Shown here in pieces: positions 7,417-11,980 of a DNA stretch of 11,980 nucleotides; positions within the stretch are counted from its first letter, which is position 1, and each line of letters begins with the position of its first letter. Source of the stretch: Desulfuromusa sp. (GTDB lineage: Bacteria > Desulfobacterota > Desulfuromonadia > Desulfuromonadales > Geopsychrobacteraceae); NCBI GenBank assembly GCA_021157505.1, contig JAGGWI010000198.1, positions 1 to 11,980 of the forward strand, written 5' to 3'. A program made the position numbers and the translations under genes. The notes under the pieces were generated by a model. It saw only the letters and a program-made list of their open reading frames with translations. It ran no database searches and had not been told where the DNA came from.

Positions 7417-9105
7417 CTACTTTTCTCCGACGATTGCTTCAGAAATATCATAGGTCAGCTGACCAATATTTTCGTAATTATGGAGGATATCAATAAAAAC
7501 CAAACCGGGTTGAACCGCACATTCCCCGGTATGCAGACGTTTTATATGGTTCTTTTTCAGATTCTCATTCAGGGACTCAATAGCATCTTCATATTCAATC
7601 GCCTTGGCGCTGATAGTTCTATCCTCATTTTCCAGAGCATTAAAAACAAATTGCAGAAATTCACACGTTGTTTCCGCGATATGACCCACTTCATTTTCAC
7701 CCAGATGAGAAAAAACAATCTTTTCTTCATATTTTTGTAATCCCAGCATCCAGATTTCCTCACAATGATCCCCGATCCGCTCAAGATTATTGACTATTTC
7801 CATTAAAGAACCGAGCGATTCTGATGTTTCAGCAGAGATGGCCCGCTGGGATAATTTGACTAAAAAATCGAGGATTTCGCGCTGTAAAATATTGGCCAGT
7901 TGCTCTTTCTGTTTCAGAGTACTGATTCTTTTATAATGACCATCTTCGAGAAAAAGTGAGGTTTCTTCAACCATCTCCAGAACAATCTGCCCCATCCGCT
8001 TGGTTTCGCGGCGCGCCTGTCCGATTGCTACGGAGGGAGTATTCAAAACCCGATCGTCAATAAATTTCACTTGCAGATTCTCATGTTTATCTGTTCCGCG
8101 AATAATCAGGGTTGAGAGTCTCGCCAGAAAACCAATCAAAGGGAGAAATATGAGGGTATTGATAACATTAAAGAGGGTATGAGCATTGGCAATATGTCGG
8201 GCGATATAGGGTTTATCCCCAAGGTGCGCAGCATAACTGCTGGCCTGGGCCTGAGTCTGAATGACAAAGTCGGCATCCCCGGGGGTCATAGCAGAGACCA
8301 GGCGCATAAAAACCGGCATCAGCATTAACATGTAGAGCACCCCGAGAACGTTGAAAAGGAAGTGGGCAAAAGCGGTTCTTTTAGCCGCAAGATTAGCTCC
8401 GATAGCGGCAACATTAGCGGTAATGGTCGAACCGATATTCTCTCCAAGAATCAGTGCAACACTGGCTTCAAATGTTAACAACCCCGAACTTGCGAGAACC
8501 AGGGTGATGCCGATAGTCGCGCTGCTGCTCTGGACGATAATTGTCACTAAAGCACCAATTAAAACACCAAGTAAGCGGTAATCGCCAACCAGCAAGAACA
8601 ACTGCTGAAATTCCGCACTGGTTTTCAAGGGGATAAAGGCATGTTTCATCGTCGCCAGACCTAAAAACAGCAATCCAAAGCCGAGAATAATTTCACCGAT
8701 ATAGGTATGTTTTTTGTTCTTGCTGAAGAGTCTGAGACCGGCACCCAGTCCGATGGCTGGAAGGGCAAATTTACTGACGTTGAAAGCGATTAACTGGGCG
8801 GTAATGGTGGTGCCGATATTGGCTCCCAGAACCACCCCGATGGCTTGAATCAAGGTCAACAACCCGGTATTCACAAAGCCGACAACCATGACTGTTGTTG
8901 CACTGGAAGACTGAATAATGGCCGTCACAGCAACCCCGACCAGAGCCCCGATAAACCGGTTGTTGGTCAAGGTGGCCAGAATCTTGCGCATTTTATTTCC
9001 GGCGACCTTCTGCAAACCTTCCGACATGATTTTCATGCCGAACAGGAACATTCCCAGACCGCCCAAAAGTCCAAATATGAGTTGCTGATTTAATAGCGCA
9101 GACAT
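7417..9105 (-). CDS. Na/Pi cotransporter family protein with PhoU-like C-terminal domain
   Basis: A 562-residue inner-membrane protein. The first 335 residues are strongly hydrophobic and carry the duplicated Na/Pi-cotransporter signature: QSSSATT (65-71) with GANIGTT (94-100), then QSSSATIG (192-199) with GENIGST (221-227). This matches the inverted-repeat fold of type II sodium-phosphate cotransporters. Residues about 355-555 are soluble, charged and helical (ARRETKRMGQIVLEMVEE; NLERIGDHCEEI), typical of the PhoU-like domain of bacterial NptA/YjbB-type proteins. Substrate is inferred as phosphate; direction is uncertain, since YjbB-like members can export it. The ATG is supported by GGGAGGG 4 nt upstream. 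A strong promoter lies about 75-100 bp upstream, and the Ppx/GppA gene follows with no spacer. No Pho-box-like direct repeat was seen upstream. Confidence 0.95.
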   Translation of the reverse strand: MSALLNQQLIFGLLGGLGMFLFGMKIMSEGLQKVAGNKMRKILATLTNNRFIGALVGVAVTAIIQSSSATTVMVVGFVNTGLLTLIQAIGVVLGANIGTTITAQLIAFNVSKFALPAIGLGAGLRLFSKNKKHTYIGEIILGFGLLFLGLATMKHAFIPLKTSAEFQQLFLLVGDYRLLGVLIGALVTIIVQSSSATIGITLVLASSGLLTFEASVALILGENIGSTITANVAAIGANLAAKRTAFAHFLFNVLGVLYMLMLMPVFMRLVSAMTPGDADFVIQTQAQASSYAAHLGDKPYIARHIANAHTLFNVINTLIFLPLIGFLARLSTLIIRGTDKHENLQVKFIDDRVLNTPSVAIGQARRETKRMGQIVLEMVEETSLFLEDGHYKRISTLKQKEQLANILQREILDFLVKLSQRAISAETSESLGSLMEIVNNLERIGDHCEEIWMLGLQKYEEKIVFSHLGENEVGHIAETTCEFLQFVFNALENEDRTISAKAIEYEDAIESLNENLKKNHIKRLHTGECAVQPGLVFIDILHNYENIGQLTYDISEAIVGEK

Positions 9106-9178
9106 GATCCCTCCCGGATAGATAGGGTCGGTATCGCAGGAAAAAAAGAGAAACGTTGATATCTGGTTTTATATGCGA

Positions 9179-9207
9179 ATTTTATCGTGTGAGAATTAAT
9201 TTCTCAA
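9179..9207 (-). promoter_or_regulatory. Sigma-70-type promoter of the Na/Pi transporter-phosphatase operon
   Basis: On the minus strand TTGAGA (9207-9202) and TAAAAT (9184-9179) are separated by exactly 17 bp; each hexamer matches the consensus at 5 of 6 positions. It begins two bases after the T-tract of the upstream terminator and would give a leader of roughly 65 nt before the ATG at 9105. Confidence 0.7.
9190..9206. promoter_or_regulatory. Operator-like palindrome overlapping the -35 of the Na/Pi promoter
   Basis: Perfect 6-bp arms TGAGAA and TTCTCA flank a 5-bp TTAAT spacer. The palindrome covers most of the -35 hexamer and part of the spacer of the promoter, where a bound repressor would block RNA polymerase. 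The regulator is unknown. Confidence 0.45.
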
Positions 9208-9208
9208 C

Positions 9209-9233
9209 AAAAAACCGGCAGCAAAGCCGCCGG
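9209..9233 (-). terminator. Rho-independent terminator after the cNMP-binding protein gene
   Basis: On the minus strand CCGGCGGC and GCTGCCGG (9233-9226 and 9222-9215) form an 8-bp GC-rich stem with one G-T wobble and a 3-nt loop, followed by six T (9214-9209). It lies 29 bp after the stop at 9262 and ends the carbonic anhydrase/cNMP unit. Confidence 0.9.
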
Positions 9234-9261
9234 AAAATGGAACATTGACTCCGGTAACAGT

Positions 9262-9738
9262 TTAACCCTTGCGTGATAAGCTGGCAATCAGCATGGTGCG
9301 GTAATCCTCTTTGGCACTGCGGATTCGCATATTGAAGATTTTAACAATATTCAAGGTTAATTGCAGCGCAAGTTGTGGGTTGTCACTCACCAGTTTATTG
9401 AAGTTATTCCGGTTCAAACTGTAGAGGAGTGCATCTTCAGTGATCTGGGCAGTCACCGTGCGACTCCCTTCATCAATCACTGCCATCTCACCAAAGGTAT
9501 CACCTGCACCAAGGGTCATCACTTCTTGCTCATTCACTTCAGCTAGCATCTGTGAAATTTTGACGCTCCCTTGCATAATTATATACAAAGATTCACCGGG
9601 CATATTTTCGATAAAAATGGTCTTTTCTGCAGGAATCTGGCTCTGGGTAAAGAGAGAACTGAGAAGTTCAATCTCTTTCCCTTCTATCCCTTTAAATAAC
9701 GGGCTGTCTGCTAACTTTGATAAATCCACCTGACTCAT
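9262..9738 (-). CDS. Stand-alone cyclic-nucleotide-binding domain protein
   Basis: A 158-residue protein consisting of one CRP-type cNMP-binding domain. It opens with LADSPLFKGIEGKEIELLSSLF (9-30), then the beta-roll (IFIENMPGESLYIIMQGSVKI, 41-61), then the phosphate-binding cassette FGEMAVIDEGSRTVTA (82-97), with conserved Glu84 and Arg93. About 45 residues follow the cassette (NNFNKLVSDNPQLALQLTLNIV...), which covers the long helix but no helix-turn-helix, so it is not a CRP/FNR DNA-binding regulator. It is more likely a sensor or partner subunit acting in trans. ATG at 9738 is preferred because AAAGGTGA lies 5 nt upstream; a longer frame to 9768 adds ten residues with no site. It starts 30 bp after the carbonic anhydrase stop and ends at a terminator. 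Confidence 0.88.
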   Translation of the reverse strand: MSQVDLSKLADSPLFKGIEGKEIELLSSLFTQSQIPAEKTIFIENMPGESLYIIMQGSVKISQMLAEVNEQEVMTLGAGDTFGEMAVIDEGSRTVTAQITEDALLYSLNRNNFNKLVSDNPQLALQLTLNIVKIFNMRIRSAKEDYRTMLIASLSRKG

Positions 9739-9768
9739 AAATATCACCTTTGAACGGAAAAGGTACAA

Positions 9769-10275
9769 TCAGCTTCTGTATTTTTCAGTATAATTCAAAT
9801 AATTTTGCGCTGACTGCTGAAGATGGGTAATTTCACTAGCTGATAGATGGCGCATATATTTTGCCGGAGAACCGGCATACAGAGTACCGGAAGGAACCTG
9901 TGTTCCTGGCGTGACCAGGGCCCCGGCAGCCACCATTGCATCATCTGCAACTTCCGCAGCATCCATAACCACAGCACCCATACCTATCAAACAACGATTG
10001 CCGATTTTACATCCATGCAGGGTCACATTATGACCGATGGTGACATCATCCCCAATATAAGTAGGGTGGGTTTTGTGAGTCACATGGATGACCGTTCCAT
10101 CCTGAACATTAGTTCGTTCGCCAATGCGGATAAAATTAACATCACCACGAATCACCACCTGAAACCAGATACTCGAATCAGCTCCGATCTCAACATCACC
10201 AATAATTTCTGCTGACTCAACGTGGAAAACATTGTCAGCAAGCTTGGGAGTTATCCCTTGATAACTATGCAACAT
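9769..10275 (-). CDS. Gamma-class carbonic anhydrase-like hexapeptide protein
   Basis: A 168-residue left-handed beta-helix protein of the YrdA/PaaY/gamma-carbonic-anhydrase group. Hexapeptide repeats run through residues 22-125 (IIGDVEIGADSSIW, YIGDDVTIGHNVTLHG, IGNRCLIGMGAVV). The three metal-binding histidines expected for the family are present: H64 in GTVIH, and H82 and H87 in IGHNVTLHG, so it could bind Zn or Fe as a trimer. SIWFQVVIRGDVN (35-47) is the standard family block. Whether it hydrates CO2 is uncertain because many YrdA-type members are inactive; in the phenylacetate pathway a related protein, PaaY, is a thioesterase, which is worth noting given the ior-paaK genes about 3 kb away. 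Upstream is only a weak purine-rich site and the terminator of the IHF-like gene, so the promoter is unclear. Confidence 0.92.
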   Translation of the reverse strand: MLHSYQGITPKLADNVFHVESAEIIGDVEIGADSSIWFQVVIRGDVNFIRIGERTNVQDGTVIHVTHKTHPTYIGDDVTIGHNVTLHGCKIGNRCLIGMGAVVMDAAEVADDAMVAAGALVTPGTQVPSGTLYAGSPAKYMRHLSASEITHLQQSAQNYLNYTEKYRS

Positions 10276-10296
10276 CTATGTCTCTGCCTGTCAACG

Positions 10297-10328
10297 AAAA
10301 AACCCACTCACAAAAAAAGTGAATGGGT
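10297..10328 (-). terminator. Rho-independent terminator after the IHF/HU-like gene
   Basis: On the minus strand ACCCATTCAC (10328-10319) pairs with GTGAGTGGGT (10311-10302), a 10-bp stem with one T-G wobble, a 7-T loop and a six-T tail (10302-10297, overlapping the stem end). A second AAACCCAC copy (10340-10333) could compete for the same 3' arm. It sits 28 bp after the stop of the IHF-like gene. Confidence 0.88.
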
Positions 10329-10356
10329 CTTTGTGGGTTTCTACTGCGCATCAAAA

Positions 10357-10632
10357 TCAGTGATCTACACGTTCACGCAACTCTTTGCCAACTTTAAAAA
10401 ATGGTAATTTCTTTTCATTGACCTGGATAATCTCACCTGTTTTTGGATTGCGACCTGTATATGCTTTATAATCCTTGACCATGAAACTACCGAAACCACG
10501 GATTTCAATCCTGTCATTATCGATCAATGCCTGTGACATTGTATCAAAGATCAGATTAACAATTTGTTCCGATTTTTTGTAGGTCAGGTTGTTCTTGATT
10601 GAAAGTGTCTCTACCAGTTCAGACTTGTTCAT
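10357..10632 (-). CDS. ihfB: IHF/HU-family DNA-bending protein, beta-subunit-like
   Basis: A 91-residue nucleoid protein of the HU/IHF family, standard length. MNKSELVETL opens it as in IHF-beta proteins, RIEIRGFGSF (41-50) is the core signature, and GRNPKTGE (60-67) is the DNA-contacting arm with the intercalating proline P64. FFKVGKELRERV closes it. It resembles E. coli IhfB more than HU through RIEIRGFGSF and GKELRERV, but HU-type and IHF-type members are hard to separate in this lineage and no alpha partner is present here. ATG at 10632 has AAGGGGG about 5 nt upstream. It is monocistronic, with its own promoter and a terminator. Its role is to bend DNA in promoters and in the nucleoid. 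Confidence 0.9.
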   Translation of the reverse strand: MNKSELVETLSIKNNLTYKKSEQIVNLIFDTMSQALIDNDRIEIRGFGSFMVKDYKAYTGRNPKTGEIIQVNEKKLPFFKVGKELRERVDH

Positions 10633-10686
10633 AATGCCCCCTTGCTGGGTTGTTACGGGCTAATATCAAGATCCACTGCTGTCAAG

Positions 10687-10714
10687 AATATACAATATAT
10701 TTCACCCATGTCAA
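10687..10714 (-). promoter_or_regulatory. Promoter of the IHF/HU-like gene
   Basis: On the minus strand a perfect TTGACA (10714-10709) and TATATT (10692-10687) are separated by 16 bp. The predicted leader is about 45-50 nt. A second TTCTTGACA copy lies at 10688-10680, next to the expected start of transcription, and an 8-bp TCATATGA palindrome (10720-10727) lies just upstream of the -35. Confidence 0.65.
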
Positions 10715-10747
10715 GAAGATCATATGAATTTCAAGCAGTTGTAAAAC

Positions 10748-11314
10748 TCAAATTATCGTAAATGGCGACAAAGTCCAAATAACCTTGGCATCACCGTCAC
10801 CGATATTTTCCCACCGGTGGGGAAGATGTGATTTAAAGGAGAGACTGTCTCCTGCTTCAATAATATAAACCTCATCGACAATAGTCATTTTCAAGCGGCC
10901 TTCCATCAGGTAGATCAGTTCATCACCCGGATGATACATGTTGGCTGTGCCACTTTTGCCACCTTTCTGCACCGTACAGAAAAATGACATGAACTGAGGA
11001 TCACGCAGGCCGGAAGTGAAGGACTCGGTATGCATGTTGTATTCGTCATCATAAACAGTTTTATCCCGTTCACCAGGATGGGTATGGACAATTTCATGAG
11101 AAGAGGAGACATCTTCAACAAAGTAGTTGATACTCTTGTCAAAGACAGTTGCCAGTCGCATCAGAATTTCAACTGATGGGATTGTCAATCCCCGCTCTAT
11201 CCTTGAAATCATATTAGAAGAGACCTTTGATCTCTCTGCCAGTATTTGAATCGTCAGATCTTGTTTAAGCCGGATCTCTTTTAATTTTTTACCGACAATT
11301 TTCTTTACTTGCAT
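10748..11314 (-). CDS. XRE-family regulator with C-terminal cupin domain (first copy)
   Basis: A 188-residue transcription factor. Residues 5-64 form an XRE/Cro-type helix-turn-helix (VGKKLKEIRLKQDLTIQILAERS, then VSSNMISRIERGLTIPS as the recognition region). Residues about 105-180 form a cupin_2 sensor barrel (YHPGDELIYLMEGRLKMTI at 127-144, EAGDSLSFKSHLPHRWEN at 153-170). H128, E132 and H166 are candidate metal or ligand contacts. The architecture is that of small-molecule-responsive repressors or activators such as PuuR/SutR-type proteins. AAGGAG lies about 10 nt upstream of ATG 11314. It follows its paralogue by 32 bp, so the two are probably co-transcribed. No clear terminator was seen before the IHF-like promoter. 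Target genes are unknown. Confidence 0.92.
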   Translation of the reverse strand: MQVKKIVGKKLKEIRLKQDLTIQILAERSKVSSNMISRIERGLTIPSVEILMRLATVFDKSINYFVEDVSSSHEIVHTHPGERDKTVYDDEYNMHTESFTSGLRDPQFMSFFCTVQKGGKSGTANMYHPGDELIYLMEGRLKMTIVDEVYIIEAGDSLSFKSHLPHRWENIGDGDAKVIWTLSPFTII

Positions 11315-11346
11315 GATTATTTAACTCCTTCTATAACAGGATCTTA

Positions 11347-11907
11347 TTATACATTGGGGGGTGGTGAAACGGCCCAGAGAATTTTAGATTGCTGATCAGC
11401 AGCGTTTTTCCAACTATGCGGCAGCGTTGCCTTGAAGCTGATGGAATCACCCTTCTCCAGGTGAAAGTCCTCTCCTTCAATGGTAAAATCAAGGCACCCT
11501 TCAAGGACCATTGCAAACTCTTCACCCGTATGAACCATTCCACCTTCACCACTATCACAGTGTGGCTCCAGGGTATCGACAAATACTGAGAAACCAGGAT
11601 CACGCAGCCCTTGAGTCAAGCTGTTGATCTGGTGTTTGTGTTCAAAAAAGAAGATCGGCGCACCCTGCTCCGACGGGGTAAAAACAATCGTATTCCCTGT
11701 TTCTGCCTCCTCAACAAAATGGCTGAGGCTTAAGCCTAAAGAATCTGCCAATTTCATCAGGATTTCGACTGACGGTATCGTTAAGCCCCGTTCAATCCTG
11801 GAAATCATATTTGAGGAGACACGAGACATCTCAGCTAGAACCTGTATCGTTTTATCCCGCTTAAGACGTGCTGATTTGAGCTTTCTACCTATTAACTTTT
11901 TTACCAT
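11347..11907 (-). CDS. XRE-family regulator with C-terminal cupin domain (second copy)
   Basis: A 186-residue paralogue of the adjacent regulator. The helix-turn-helix (residues 4-62) is almost the same, and SSNMISRIERGLTIPSVEIL is identical to the neighbour. The cupin half (about 105-180; MVHTGEEFAMVLEGCLDFTI and EKGDSISFKATLPHSWKN) differs substantially, including the segment 66-95. This points to a shared DNA site with different ligands. ATG at 11907 is chosen because it aligns with the paralogue start, GGGGA lies 8 nt upstream, and the promoter then gives a leader of about 27 nt; a TTG at 11922 is possible but would leave almost no leader. The gene appears complete, being preceded by a promoter within the window. 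Confidence 0.91.
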   Translation of the reverse strand: MVKKLIGRKLKSARLKRDKTIQVLAEMSRVSSNMISRIERGLTIPSVEILMKLADSLGLSLSHFVEEAETGNTIVFTPSEQGAPIFFFEHKHQINSLTQGLRDPGFSVFVDTLEPHCDSGEGGMVHTGEEFAMVLEGCLDFTIEGEDFHLEKGDSISFKATLPHSWKNAADQQSKILWAVSPPPNV

Positions 11908-11940
11908 TTTATCATTCCCCAATTAAATTTTTAAAAACCA

Positions 11941-11969
11941 TTTCTAACATTCAATCCCAAGACTGTCAA
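11941..11969 (-). promoter_or_regulatory. Promoter of the tandem XRE-cupin regulator genes
   Basis: On the minus strand a perfect TTGACA (11969-11964) is followed after 17 bp by TAGAAA (11946-11941), which matches the -10 consensus at 4 of 6 positions and carries an upstream TGT, an extended -10 feature. It lies about 35 bp before the chosen ATG. Confidence 0.55.
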
Positions 11970-11980
11970 TACTATATGAG

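Noticed and set aside
7288..7740. 150-codon plus-strand open frame
   Set aside because: It spans the ends of two well-supported minus-strand genes and has no recognisable motif; it is a shadow of their codon pattern.
9739..9768. Longer N-terminus for the cNMP-binding protein
   Set aside because: AAAGGTGA directly before the ATG at 9738 fixes the start; the added residues do not look like the family.
10266..10294. TTGACA (10294-10289) as the -35 of a carbonic anhydrase promoter
   Set aside because: The matching -10 would fall inside the coding sequence, and the family-consistent start at 10275 would be lost.

Overview
The window is a compact stretch of a bacterial chromosome in which every supported gene lies on the minus strand, so transcription runs from the right edge to the left. 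Gene content suggests an anaerobic Desulfobacterota-type organism, probably near the Desulfuromonadales. The evidence is a ferredoxin-dependent indolepyruvate oxidoreductase next to phenylacetate-CoA ligases and an ACT protein, a DUF4382 lipoprotein, a Na/Pi transporter paired with a short Ppx/GppA protein, and a GGGGACAGAAT-type palindromic repeat. This placement is inferred from gene content and motifs; no rRNA or other taxonomic marker is present.

Layout in transcription order (high to low coordinates): (1) Two tandem XRE-cupin regulators (11347-11907 and 10748-11314), with a promoter at the right edge. (2) A single-gene IHF/HU-type DNA-binding protein (10357-10632) with its own promoter and a strong terminator. 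(3) A gamma-class carbonic anhydrase-like protein (9769-10275) followed by a stand-alone cyclic-nucleotide-binding-domain protein (9262-9738), closed by a terminator. (4) A phosphate pair: a Na/Pi cotransporter with a PhoU-like tail (7417-9105), whose stop codon directly abuts the start of a Ppx/GppA phosphatase (6514-7416). Its promoter is very well formed and contains a palindrome overlapping the -35. (5) An aryl-acid operon: iorA (4679-6436), iorB (4098-4682), paaK (2794-4101) and a double-ACT protein (2352-2783). The first three genes are joined by 4-bp ATGA overlaps, and the ACT gene follows after 10 bp. A long palindromic repeat (2235-2350) separates this from a second paaK (855-2168). 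(6) A DUF4382 lipoprotein cut by the left edge (1-831), 23 bp behind the second paaK.

Metabolic reading: IorAB converts arylpyruvates (transaminated Phe, Tyr, Trp) to arylacetyl-CoA with reduction of ferredoxin, or runs in reverse. The PaaK enzymes interconvert arylacetate and arylacetyl-CoA. The ACT protein is a plausible amino-acid sensor for the module. The XRE-cupin pair could respond to small ligands, but a link to the aryl operon is speculative. No stretch over 300 bp lacks a gene. No tRNA, rRNA, CRISPR array or transposase gene was seen, and no gene appears frameshifted.
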